From: Aspidiotus rigidus
Taxonomy: Eukaryota; Arthropoda; Insecta; Hemiptera; Diaspididae
Direction: 5' to 3'
NCBI GenBank assembly: GCA_035079385.1
Contig: JAVHKY010000029.1
Coordinates: forward strand, 1,054,001 to 1,118,000
DNA: 64,000 nt
Positions 11,557 through 22,606 of this stretch are shown piece after piece. The translations under genes and the position numbers were made by a program. Within the stretch, counting starts at the first letter, position 1. The number at the start of each line of letters is the position of its first letter. The notes under the pieces are model-generated. The model searched no databases. It was given only the letters and a program-made list of their open reading frames with translations, and had not been told where the DNA came from.

Positions 11557-12138
11557 CTTCCAACAAATCGTTTGTATTAGGTACCTGAACTTGAGTACGA
11601 CTATTTTTGTAATTCTATAATGATGTATTTTAGTTTGTAGTATCAGTCGAGTGAAAGTACTTCGGTACAAAGCATTTTCACTATCGTTTGTGAAATTGTT
11701 GCTGATAAAGTTCGTACAAAATATTTTTAACAAGCACTGCAAAAGAACGATAAAAAAATTTTCATTATTATTTGTAAGTAAAAGAGAAAAAATATAATAG
11801 CGAATAAGATATGGTAAGAAAAGATACGATAAAGAATGACAGATTTCATGAAGGTCAGAAGAACAAAGTTGACTGCTATTGCAATAATATGTGCAACAAA
11901 ATTGATTGCGTCCTACTTTTGTACTTCATTAATCAACATATGAGTAAGAAAAAAAAAAGGTACAGGCAACAGTATACTAAAATACTCCGGCAAATTTTGA
12001 TCCCTCTGTACCCTCCGGTGGATCCAGTCTTCCTCCATCTGGTTTTTTGCAACTGTACGAAGAACAGTTACCCTTATAGAAGAAATACCTCTCTACAATA
12101 TGAGTATGCACATGACCCAATTTTCTGTTCCCCAGGGG

Positions 12139-13203
12139 ATTTCAAAAATGTATTTTCTCAATTTTCAATCTTTTTTTATTAATTTCCTCATAAACAAAGA
12201 TACTTACAATAAAAATACACACCTCAATTCAAAATTAGTCTATGACAAATTTTATATTGAACTGGCCTCTCTCATGACCATTTTGACCAATTTACGGCTT
12301 CTGTGGGGAAGTGTTATTGAACAATACTATGCGGATAGACAGTCAATTAAAGTTCGGTTATCGATCTAATTATCAATTTGTTACCTTCAGAGGGTTAAGA
12401 TTCTGCACATATGTTGTTTAGATTTTTTCCAATTAATATGGCTCGTAATTCCTCAAATTTTTACTCGCAGATCTCCTCGAGTACATTCAGTTTCCCCAAC
12501 TCGAAAAATTAAGATACGTTTCCAATAAAAATACCTCTTCAAAATTATTCCTGGCGACAATCTCGAAAAATAAAGTCTAGTGAGTGAATAAAACGCGCAA
12601 CCATCGGAAACAGAACCCAATGAAACATATTTGGTGATACACATTTATTCCGTCTTTCAAAACTTACCGACTTTCCCTTGATAATTTGAGATTTTCTCGA
12701 AAAATGAAGTTAATATTGAGGTTTTTATTCGTACTTCACATCGTCTATCGAAAAATTAATAATTTAGTCGGTAATCAATTATGAATGGATCTTTCATATA
12801 CACTACATGTTCGATACACCTCCCCATAGAAGCCCCAAAGTTGTCAAGATGATTTATTTATAGACTCATTGGGTACAAAATTGTGTTTGGTTGACGAATA
12901 ATTTTAAAGAGGTATTTTTGTTGTGAATGTATCTTAATTTTTCAGAAAATTACAAAAAACCGAAATGGGGGAAACTGAATCTATTTGAGGAGGTCTGGGG
13001 GTCAAAATTTGAGGGATTACGAGTCATATTACTTGAAAAGCCCTAAATTGGTCAAAATGGACATTAGAGAGGTCAGTTCGATGCAAGACTTGTTGTAGAG
13101 TGATTTTGAATTGAAGTATTTTCATTGTAAATATCTTCGTTTAACAGGAAATTGACAAAAACAGTTTGAAAATTGAGAAAATGAATATGAAATGTATTTT
13201 TCA
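12139..13203. mobile_element. Foldback element with 300-400 bp inverted arms
   Basis: The left arm (about 12139-12570) matches the reverse complement of the right arm (about 12885-13203). Shared blocks include TATTTTCTCAATTTTCAA, CATTTTGACCAATTTA, CTCGTAAT(T/C)CCTCAAATTTT, AAAAATTAAGATAC and AAAATACCTCTT. The left arm carries about 115 extra bases around 12305-12420 that the right lacks. The unpaired centre is 12571-12884. There is no long reading frame. If transcribed, the RNA would fold into a long hairpin. Confidence 0.75.
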
Positions 13204-13286
13204 CGCTGAATTCGTTATTCGTATTTCGTGATTCCCTCGCTAAAATAATGAGAGAAAAAACAGAGAGTAAAGATATACGTTACATA

Positions 13287-13543
13287 ATAAAAAAACAAAA
13301 ACTAAGATATGCTGGGCACGTGGTTAGGAAATCTAAATAAATAACAGATGGGAAAAGATACTACTGGACTGGACTCTATATGACCATAAACAAGAGAGAG
13401 GCCGTCCAAGAAGAAGGTGGATCGACGAGATAAGATCATATTATGCAGGAATTGGATGGCAAAGAGATGCAAGGGACAGAATCCGTTGGGAGAGGATAGG
13501 TGAGGCTTATGCCCGTAGATGGGTGAGCCACAAAATGTAAGTC
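13287..13543 (+). pseudogene. LINE C-terminal tail remnant
   Basis: A short stretch carries the tail typical of several non-LTR elements: LRYAGHVVRKS, then after a frameshift QERGRPRRRWIDEIRS, then an A-DR-W pattern in GWQRDARDRIRWERIGEA. The GRP...RRW.DEI motif follows the reverse transcriptase domain in many insect LINEs. A stop codon (TAA near 13338) and a frameshift inactivate it. It is a 5'-truncated piece, unrelated in sequence to the remnant at 7990-9383. Confidence 0.7.
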
Positions 13544-13556
13544 ATTAAAAAAAAAC

Positions 13557-13645
13557 TATTTAATGGAAATCAAGCCGTTTATAATGATTTCCTGGCTATC
13601 CTCTGCAATCTTGATGTTTAGTTGTGGCGAAGCGCATCCAACACT
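13557..13645. repeat. Left inverted arm flanking the mitochondrial insert
   Basis: The core CTCTGCAATCTTGATGTTTA at 13601 and GCGAAGCGC at 13628 are matched in reverse complement at 14853-14945. The agreement continues weakly outward to about 13557 (GATTTCC and GCCGTT blocks). The mitochondrial-type sequence begins immediately inside. Confidence 0.75.
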
Positions 13646-14850
13646 GAAGAATAGTAATTTTAAATTATATAAATAAAATATAATTATTAAATTATTTTTT
13701 TTAATAATATAAAATATTACTTATTTTAATTTCTTTTTGTATCAAGATTTTATAAAAATCTTTATTCCTTAAAATTACTATTTACAAATTTTAATACGTA
13801 TTCAAACTATTAAAATTTCATTTATAAAATTATTATTTGAATAAATAATATTAAAGAAAAAAATTTATTCAATTAAATTATCAATATTTATAAATTAAAT
13901 CAATTAAATTAAAATAATTAATTTGAATTATAGTAATTAAATTTAATAATGATAATTTATTATTTAAAATTATTAAGATAAGTTATTAATATTAATTATA
14001 TTATTTTTTATAATTTTTATAATTGAAATTAATTTTAAAAATATTTCAAATTTTTTCAATAATTGAAATTTTAAATTAATATGAAAATTAATATTTTTAT
14101 GATTAACAAAAATTTTCATTTATTAGTTTATTAGAAACATATTTTAATGATTTTAAATAAATATTAGAAATATTCTGCTCAATTATTTAAATAATTAAAT
14201 TTAATATATTGATTATACAAAGGTAGCAAAATTAATTAGTATTTTAATTGAATACTGGAATAGATGAATAAATGAATAATAATTTTATTAAATAAAAATA
14301 TGAAATTTATTTAATATATTTTATTAAAGACAAAAAGACCTTAAAAATTTTATTTATTAATCATTTTCAATTTTATCAAATTTTATTCGGTTGATAAAAA
14401 ATTAATCTTTTTATTTATATTTTTTATTAATTTAAAATTACTTTAAGGATAAGTAAATACACATATTTTCAATTTATTACCTCGATGATGAATTAATAAA
14501 ATTATATTAAAAGAATTTTTATAATTTAATCTGTTGGATTGAAATTTTATTACATGACTTGAGTTTAGAACGATGTAAAGATTGGATTGAATCTTGATAA
14601 TAACTTCATATCATTGTACGAAAAGATTAAATATAATATTTATAAGTAAAATTATTTAATTTTTAAATTTAAAATTTGATCTAAAAATCATTTTTGAATA
14701 ATATAAAAATTATTTAATAAGTAATTATTTTCAAAATAAATAATTATTAATAAATTTTTTATTAATATAATATTATAATTATATTTCATTATTTATTTTT
14801 ATTAGATTAATATTAATATAAAAATTTCTTCAATCTCCAAAATTAGGACT
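13646..14850 (+). pseudogene. Nuclear copy of mitochondrial 16S rRNA (NUMT)
   Basis: About 1.2 kb of extreme AT content, in sharp contrast to its surroundings. Landmarks of insect mitochondrial large-subunit rRNA occur in the right order on the plus strand: CTTTTTGTATCAAGATTTTA near 13732, CAAAGGTAGCAAAATTAATTA near 14218 (the domain IV block), GACAAAAAGACCTT near 14329, TTTAAGGATAAGTAAATAC near 14442, TTACCTCGATGATGAATTAA near 14477, then CTGTTGGATTGAAATTTTA and TTGAGTTTAGAACGATG. This covers most of the gene. Several normally invariant positions are changed (GACAAAAAG for GACGAGAAG; AAGGATAAGTAAATAC for AGGGATAACAGCGTAAT), so it is decayed and not functional. An assembly join to a mitochondrial contig is unlikely because matching inverted arms flank it. 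Confidence 0.85.
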
Positions 14851-14852
14851 AA

Positions 14853-14945
14853 AAGGTGTGTCGCGCTTCGCAACGAGCCGCGGCAACTAAACGTCAAGAT
14901 TGCAGAAGAAACAGAGGGAATCACAAAAAACAAAGAACGGCATCG
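14853..14945. repeat. Right inverted arm flanking the mitochondrial insert
   Basis: Contains GCGCTTCGC and AACTAAACGTCAAGATTGCAG, the reverse complement of the left arm core at 13602-13645, with one substitution and a small indel (CGAGCCGCGG). The GC-rich arm contrasts with the AT-rich insert. Confidence 0.75.
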
Positions 14946-16880
14946 AATTTAGCGTGAGAAATACTTTTAGAATCAAATATTCTTGTTCTTGTCCTCTTCC
15001 GATTTTTTTTTTCTCGAGTTGTGAATTATTTGTCCCCTTTCTATTTTATTATCTGTTGCCTGATGAAAAGCTATTCAAACAGGTTCTCTGTAAAAACCAA
15101 ATTAAGGGAGACTGGATTTACCAGAAGGAGACAGGGAGGTCAAAATTCTAGAAACTGCGGGACAAATCTCTTAGAAATACTTCAAAAGCTCGTAAACAAA
15201 ATTTCACACTTGCATACTGTCATGTCCCTACTTACCATGATTTTGGTTTTACCTCTTGCACTATAGCCATAAAAAAGGAATTCGTCGTTCAAGAGGAGTG
15301 AAAAAAGATAGTCACCTAGAAAGCCGATGATAAATGTAATGAACAAATTAGTGCACAAGAGATGACGTGTCAAAAAGTGACATGACGTTATAAAGATTGA
15401 AGTAGGGTACGTCGAACATTTTGTAAGCCAAATCATTCATTAGATGATGGAATAAGTCTCGAAAAAATCTTCCAGCGTTCACGGACTATAATATTCGATG
15501 CTTTAAGCGTATAGTGATTAGTAAGAAAATACGGTGTTCTGCGGCCAGCAACTCGTGAAAACATAATGCAGTCTTCTCGTACAGTTTTGTGGTTTACGGT
15601 AATCCTAATTACAAGCCAGTTAAGAAATATAAGCCAGAAATGGAGAATTTTCGCTTCGAATCGATGTAATTCTAGTATAATGTACGTGCATCATCTACCG
15701 AGAAACCAAAGCTACGCAAGATACAAGATATTCAACTTTTAATAATATACCAACTATATAAACGTAGGTCATTTTTAGCGGGCGAAGGCGAAGCTTACTT
15801 AAAAACTGTGCCCATACGAGTGTGGCCTTGTCAGTTGCCCTACGCATAACTTACGAGCAACCATACATATGCTGAGGGGAGAGCTTTGCGTACCCTTTTA
15901 AGATAGGAACCTTCACCAAAAATACGAATAGTTACGTAAATTGTAATCGGGTATATACAAAGTATAATATTCGTAAATCGTTTGTGTATCAAAATAAACG
16001 GCCAAATTGAGCGGCATTGAATACCTAAGCTTTTTTTCCCCATTCTCTCTGCGAACTTCTTTTCACTATACGTATAAATTGGGACCACGATTGTAGAATT
16101 CTTCGTATCCCCGAACGTATACGTCTCATTATAACAAACGATTTGGTTTCCTAAATTCATTTTGGTATAGCCGGCAGGGCAATCTAGTCTCGGTAGTCTC
16201 TTACGTCACTCTCGGGACACCGAACCTATCGTACATGCCAATTTAATTCCATTACGCGAAACATCTATGGTGAAACGTTACAATTGTATCGTAAACTCAT
16301 TTTCAAAAATGCGAACGGCCGCAATTCGAATTTTGTCGTACACACGATAATATAATTTCTTTCCGATAAGATTTTCCATAGCCCTACGCGTACTCCATTG
16401 CATTTTTTCTTTCTGCCGCAGAATCGTAATCTTTTTCGAATGAATTTTTTCCCTCGTCTCAAATCTCTCTTCAAGAAGACTATTTTGACTTTGACGATAG
16501 TTTGGAAGACGGGTTTTGTATTCAACTGCTCTCTACCAAAGGATAATATCATAAAGAAAGACTCCTCAGTCGACTTGCTAGCGTTACAAATGTCGTTCAT
16601 GGAGCTTAAACTTTGGAGGAGAAACATAATATCGCGACCGTATTCATCTTTGAATGCTGCTGAAGTAGAAAAAAAGGAATCGTATATAGTTCAAGTTTAA
16701 TCAACACGACGACTAGAAATGCAGCAAAAATTTAGGCTCTTAAAAAGCTTCGAAAGTTCTACTTCCGTATTTTTTGAGAATACAGAAAAAATATCAAGGA
16801 AGAAAACTAGAATGAATTTTAAAAGATAATTTCATTTAACTCATTTTTGTACAGAATGTAGGAAGTAAGGAGATGAGACG
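14946..16880. other. No feature recognised
   Basis: No gene, repeat or RNA seen. Frames at 15840-16160 (minus) and 16265-16627 (minus) are over 100 codons but are compositionally ordinary and resemble no family I know. Confidence 0.5.
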
Positions 16881-16887
16881 GGTTTAT

Positions 16888-17228
16888 TAGCGGGGAATTC
16901 ACTATCCCTTTTGTTGGGGGTACTTTCAGGAAATTTTCGTCCGCGAGCGCGAGCGAGGTTGATGACGTCACGGAGAGGGGAGCGGGGCTTAGATAAGTTT
17001 CAACCCTATGATAGGAGGAGGACTTTAAAAAAATTTCATCCTCCGAGCTATATACGATAGTAGTCGATCCGCTATCCTCTTTGTTGGGGGTACTTTCAGA
17101 AAATTTTCGTCCGCGAGCGCGAGCGAGGTTGATGAAGTCACGGCTACGGGAGGGGGACTCGGAAAAACTTCAGGCTCCAAGATTTATATGATAGGAGGAC
17201 TCTGGACAGCGAGTTCCCCGCTGCCATT
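16888..17228. repeat. Tandem 170-bp duplication with inverted ends
   Basis: A block starting CTATCC(C/T)(T/C)TTTGTTGGGGG and running through TTTTCGTCCGCGAGCGCGAG and GATGACGTCACGG occurs at 16902 and again at 17072 (170-bp period). Each copy is followed by ATGATAGGAGG and GACT runs also seen at 22.7-23.5 kb. The outer AGCGGGGAATTCACTATCC at 16888 pairs with the inverted AGCGAGTTCCCCGCT at 17208. The right edge has the hairpin CCATTGCAGCCCTGCAATGG. This is probably a degraded non-autonomous element. Confidence 0.7.
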
Positions 17229-17239
17229 GCAGCCCTGCA

Positions 17240-19497
17240 ATGGCATCTAATTTTCCCCCCTAATTTTTGAATCTATCGTCTTCTAGTTTGCACATTAAGG
17301 TGTCCGTGTCCACTATGATCAAATTTTTCCTTTTCTTTCACATAAACTCACGCAAAATGAACCTCTCTGTGTCCTTATCAACCTACTCGTATCTCAAGAA
17401 CCGCCTACGCTCGTAATCTCAAATTCCTCTTTTTGAGCTACCTTCTCCTGACTTCGCGAAGAAAAATTCCCAAAAATTTCAAGTGATCATGTTTCCAAAT
17501 AACCCAATTAATTGAACATTTACCTTAGATGAAACAAATTCATGAATTCGATGACAAATGGGCTCTGCTTAGTCGATCTAAATTGTCCAAAGTATGAATT
17601 GTGGGAATTTCATAAAGTGCGATCAGTCTCTAATTTCTTCTAAGGTGTAGAGTACAACCTATTTCTGAAGAGTCACGTTTAGGATCAGTGAACTCGTCTT
17701 GCTACGAGTACGACGAAGAGAACAGAAAAGTATTCGTAAACAACAGAATCATTTCGATTCTCTTCCATCAAATTGTAAATAAAAATTTGCTCGTTTGTCA
17801 CTTTTTTTTCTCAAGTCGTAATGGTAAGATAGTCGATACGTACCTCTTTTTCTATATTTTTTCTTTCGAGCGGTGACGAAAATCAACACCTGTATTTTTT
17901 GTGCAATATTTTCAGCTTAAGCTACGTTATTCGAGACTTTGAATAAACGAAATGATAAAGAACTACCTAAGTAAGTTTACGAAAGTGAAATTATTATTAC
18001 TGCCGGCAGACTTACTACGCGTAGGAAAAACGTGTTATATAAGGTGAAATTCGAGTTGAACGAACCTAGAATAAGAAACAAAAATTGTTTCTCGTTTAAA
18101 ATTCAACAAGGGGTAAGAAAAAAAAATACGAAAAAGATAAAACAACAATCGAGCAAATGGCAAGAATTGTAATACAGCGAATCATCTCCTACAAAAGACT
18201 ATGCTTGTTTTCTTCGCTCACTAAAAGTACAACCCTTCGAACTGCGGTGGAACAATTTATCATAAGGGCTTCACAGAGGATTTAAAGTAGAGGGAACGTA
18301 TTGTGTGAAACAACAAATTGAAAAATTATTCGAAAACACGTCATTCTTCTTGCACACCGTGGCTTATATACCGTTCGTATCTAGGGAATCGAAGGGAAAG
18401 AAAAAAATGATAACAGGTGAAAATATTCCGTCACTATTTTTTTTTTTTTTTTTTCTCACTCATTAGCGTACTTCTACACGCTTGAAATGGAATTTGATAT
18501 ACAGTACATATTTCGTGTAAGCTTGCACGTAAGTATTAAAGCTTACGACTTTCACGCATGAATGAGTTGCACGTTGGTGACGGTAAGAACTCATTGACGT
18601 CAGACCAACGACGATAAAATACTAAACATTCAATTTGCTGGTGATTAGCCCTTGTTTCTTCGTTCTTTTTGTCGATGGACAATGCGTTTCTCGAGCTTAC
18701 TCGTAGATACATTCGAGCAGCAAAACTGAAATAGCGGATAAGCGATTGGTCCACCCACGATTCAAATTGGCTATAAAATTGCCTTCTTTTCCACTCCTCG
18801 TTTAGATCGAAGAAATAATTTATGCGACGATTTAAGTACCGGTTTGTATGACAGCGTGAGTACTTTACTCGAACTGACGAGTATCGTTCGAGTGACATCG
18901 AGCGTATAAAAAATGAAAGTGCTCGTAAATAAAATACTGGGTCAGGTAAACTTTTCGAAGAGTTTCGAAATAAACGAGTTATTTTTTAGACAAAATGACC
19001 CGTATATTTTTTTATTTTCGTGTACCACGCGTAATTGGCACGGATTTTCTTCAGTCTAGTTCATTCGGAGGCAGAAAATGAACAGCTGATGACTCACGCT
19101 ATACAGAATGAGACGCACAGAAGACGAAAATCAGAAATGAGCACCCAACAGCAGGTTCTTCACTACTTCTTTACTTGATTCTGACGAGAACTCAAATCCC
19201 TCTATAACATGAGGGAAATACACAGGTTTTGCACCAAAATGTCTCGCAGTAAAGACCTTTTCTACGATTATTGTTCTTTAAAAAGACTGCGGCCGGTAGT
19301 ATGACAGGTTTCGGATCTCAAGGTCAACTAAATTCATTCTCTTCTTCTCACCTTATACGATGCAATCCTCCAAACGTCTAAACTTTGATCCTTGCGACTT
19401 TATTCACCCGGATCTCCACCCATCAGTAATATTGAACATTCTCACATTTTATTATTCACATGCTGTACTTCTTATCAATATGTCGATAACGTCATGG
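17240..19497. other. No feature recognised
   Basis: AT-rich, with T runs near 18440. The 120-codon frame on the minus strand at 18536-18898 has no family resemblance. No repeats detected. Confidence 0.5.
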
Positions 19498-21002
19498 TAG
19501 AGGCCGGATTCCTCGACATTCGGCACTTTTTCTCCTGAAGGGCGAAATCAATAAGAATCAAAATGAAGTTTAAATCATGATAAATAGGACGCAGGAAAAA
19601 AATTCTATTTTGCCGAAAAATGATGAAATTCCTGCAAATCTTAGATTGCAATAAAACTGGGAAATTTCACGCTAAATCGTGAATATTTCCTGAAAAATTA
19701 TCAAATTTTGCTTGAAATCAAGACGATTTTGTTCGAAAAATACTGAGTTTTGGGCCAAAACTGGGCCAATTCTTGTCAAAAAATTCATAAATTTGGGCCT
19801 AAAGCTAAGTAATTTTGAATGGAAAAATCAACGAAATTTACTCTCAAGTGAGGCAGTTTTAATTGAAAATTGATAATTTTTTCTTCCAAAATTGATTAGC
19901 TCTGGGGATCAATAAGGTAATTTTGGTTGAAAATTGAATAATTTTCATCGAGAGTGAGTAAACGTACTGAAAAACGCGTATTTCCCCCTCTTTTTTCGAG
20001 AAAAATACCGAATACTGCCGAAATTCACACGTCTTCTTCCCGAAAAATCCGTTTTCTAATCATTTACAGTGATTATATTGAAACTTTCCGGTCCAAAGAT
20101 GATCCGAACCGCTCCCCTCACCCCTATTGCCAACCCGAAGGAAATTCTTATAAACTTCAAATTGGTATGGAAACCTCATTCTTACGTTCTAATTATATGA
20201 ATTCTTCTCCCACCCCCTTCCCCACCCCCTTTAACGTTGAACATTTCCAAAGTTTTTCAATAGAAAACCTGTTTTTAATTGGTCAAAAACTCTCGTTATC
20301 CGTCCGACGAAGAAGTGAGCTCTGATTTATTTTAGAAACATGAAAAATGTCAATTTTTAAACTATCTAGAAAACATTTCCATTTTCGAGCTATACAAATG
20401 AGAATTTCATCGATTTTACTGTGAATATCACGATTCATCATGAGTAGAGACTGGATTTTTTGGCAAGAAAACGTGTGAATTTCGGCACTGAAATTCAAAA
20501 ACTCGGCAATATTCAGTATTAGAAAAAAAAAGAAGTGGAGGTACGCGTTTTTCAGCACATTTACTCACTCTCGATGAAAATTATTCAATTTCCGAGCAAA
20601 ATTTTTCAACAAAACTAATCAATTTTGGAAGAAAAAATTTATCAATTTTCAATTAAAACTTCCTCACTTGAGAGCAAATTTCGTTGATTTTTTCCAAATC
20701 AAAATTACTCAGCCTTAAGCCCAAATTTATGAATTGTTTGACATAAATTGGCCCAATTTTGGTCCAAAACTGAGTATTTTTCAAAAATCTTAAAAATTTG
20801 GTATTTTAACAAAATATTCGCGATTCAGTATGAAATTTCTCGGTTCTATTGCAATCCAAGATTTGTAGTAATTTCGGCATTTTTCGGGAAAATAGAATTT
20901 TTTTCCTGCGTCCGATTCATCATGATTCCAATTTGATTTTGATTCTCATTGATTTCGCCCTTCAGGAGAGATAGTATCAAATGCCGAGGAATCCGGTCTC
21001 TA
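19498..21002. mobile_element. 1.5-kb foldback element with about 550-bp inverted arms
   Basis: The termini are TAGAGGCCGGATTCCTCG on the left and, as reverse complement of the right end, TAGAGACCGGATTCCTCG. The left arm (19498-about 20060) and right arm (about 20460-21002) are diverged inverted copies. Matched blocks include CTCCTGAAGGGCGAAATCAA, GGACGCAGGAAAAAAATTCT, TTTGGGCC(A/T)AAA, CTCAAGTGAGG and ATCGAGAGTGAGTAAA. There are no transposase motifs. The terminus resembles the CAGAGCCCGGA end of the element at 28798-31596, and internal sequence is also shared, so both belong to one hAT-like family. No clear target duplication is visible here. Confidence 0.82.
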
Positions 21003-21289
21003 ATCATCAGGGAACAAGAATTGTGGCCTAGAGAGTGAGTTCGATGAAATTTCGCTAATAGTCTGAAACTAAAATTTTTTAAAAATTTTGGCTTTCAAGC
21101 TCCATCGTGGAGAAAATTTCAATTGCAGAATGATCGATAATTGAAATCGAAAAAAATCGTTCATGAAACAGGTTAGGAAAAACCGTACCAAAGATACATA
21201 AAATAGATTCTCTGCTGGGCTCGACTTCGTTTCAATCACCCCCCCCCCTCCCCCCCTCGATAAAACATTTTCATTTGATCAGAAATTTT

Positions 21290-21510
21290 CGAAGTTCCTT
21301 CGAGAATTTTATCGTTGTCACCCGAAAGTCGGAAGCTGAAGCCAAGAATATACTGTATTTTTCATTTTTAAGCGAAAGGTTAGCTGTACTTTTTAATATA
21401 TACGAGTATCCTTTCGAAAGTCGAAACCATATCTTTCAAGGGCTTAAGCCTAAGCCAAAAGCTGAAGCTGAACGTTTTAGCTTCAATGCCGACTCTTTGG
21501 AATGTCCGAA
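21290..21510. mobile_element. Fragment of the AGCCGAAAGC-type element family
   Basis: Blocks GTCGGAAGCTGAAGCC, ATCTTTCAAGGGCTTAAG and GCCAAAAGCTGAAGCTGAA match, in the opposite orientation, the internal repeats of the elements at 39683-39973 and 46955-47513. Termini and target duplication were not found, so this is a degraded copy. Confidence 0.6.
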
Positions 21511-21712
21511 GGCGGTCTAATCATTCAATTCTTACGATTTGATACGCGTTCCACATTTCTGACATAGAAGAAATCGATATTTCCGACCGTTCACCTACCC
21601 TACTACTAACTTATCTTCAATTCTCGCCTCTTGGCAAAAATTTCAATAAAATCTCGTCCCGACACCAATCCCTAAGAGGAGTCGGCAATGAGCATGAACA
21701 GAATTGCGTCGT

Positions 21713-22236
21713 GTACAGGAAAATCATAGCCAGCGATTTCATGAACATTCGCCGCAAGAAAATTTGCCGCGGAGGAAAACTGGCCGCAAGAAAATTGACC
21801 GCGAGAAAATTCACCAAATTTCAATTTTTCCCACCAAAACGTAATATTGTATTATTTTGATCAGTGTAAGTCGTACGGTTTTTATAGAACAGGTGACCAT
21901 TGTACAATAATTGAGGACCTTTCTGTCAAAAGGGCGTCCGTTCAATGTATTTCTTGTGGGACGGACGCCCCTTTTAACAGAAAAATTTCAATTTTAATTT
22001 CTTCCTTTCGGTACCTACGTACTTTAGCGGTATTTCCCGTGAAATTGAACGAAAGGCGAAATCATAAGCAGAAAATTAAATTTTTTTTCAGCGCAGTGAA
22101 TTTTTTTTCGTAGCGGAGAATTTTTTTTTGGCCGTGATGATTTAACTCTGTCTCTGCGGCGAATTTTATTGCGGTGAATTTTCAGCAGCGAGGAATTTCT
22201 TTGAGATGAATATTTTCGCGGCGAATTTTCCTGTGA
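21713..22236. mobile_element. Foldback element with short GAAAATTCGCCGC repeats in both arms
   Basis: The left side (21713-21830) contains several direct copies of a motif close to CGCAAGAAAATTGACCGC. The right side (22090-22236) contains the reverse complement form, GCGGCGAATTTT and relatives. The centre is a 22-bp inverted repeat, TTTCTGTCAAAAGGGCGTCC at about 21921 against GGACGCCCCTTTTAACAGAAA at about 21962. The ends ACAGGAAAAT and ATTTTCCTGT match. No coding frame. Confidence 0.7.
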
Positions 22237-22606
22237 CCATAGGCCAGCATCCTAAGGAAATTAATTGATAATCCCATGGATGGAAGTGGTACAAACTAAC
22301 TGTGATAAGTTGAATGACAACGACGAGGATATCTTCGAAAGATAAAGAGCAGTACGACCAGATTGTACTTAGTTCAACTATGAATACAAAAACAGTTTCT
22401 CAAACAGATGCATAAGCCATTTCAAATTCTTTTTAGATTTATCTGTGAAGCTCAGAATGTATGGGTGGCAGGATCCACTTTATGATCATCAACTTTGGTC
22501 CAGAGTGATTTGTTTTAACAGGTAATCTGTTCTATATTGGGGGAGGGGGGGTTTATATCGAAAAATTTGCCTAGCTTCCTTCGCCGTGTGATATCCAACC
22601 AAAACA

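Noticed and set aside
13646..14850. Origin or scaffold-attachment interpretation of the extreme AT block
   Set aside because: Ordered mitochondrial 16S landmarks explain the composition better.
18536..18898. 120-codon minus-strand frame
   Set aside because: No domain or conservation cue. Frames of this length are expected by chance in 64 kb.
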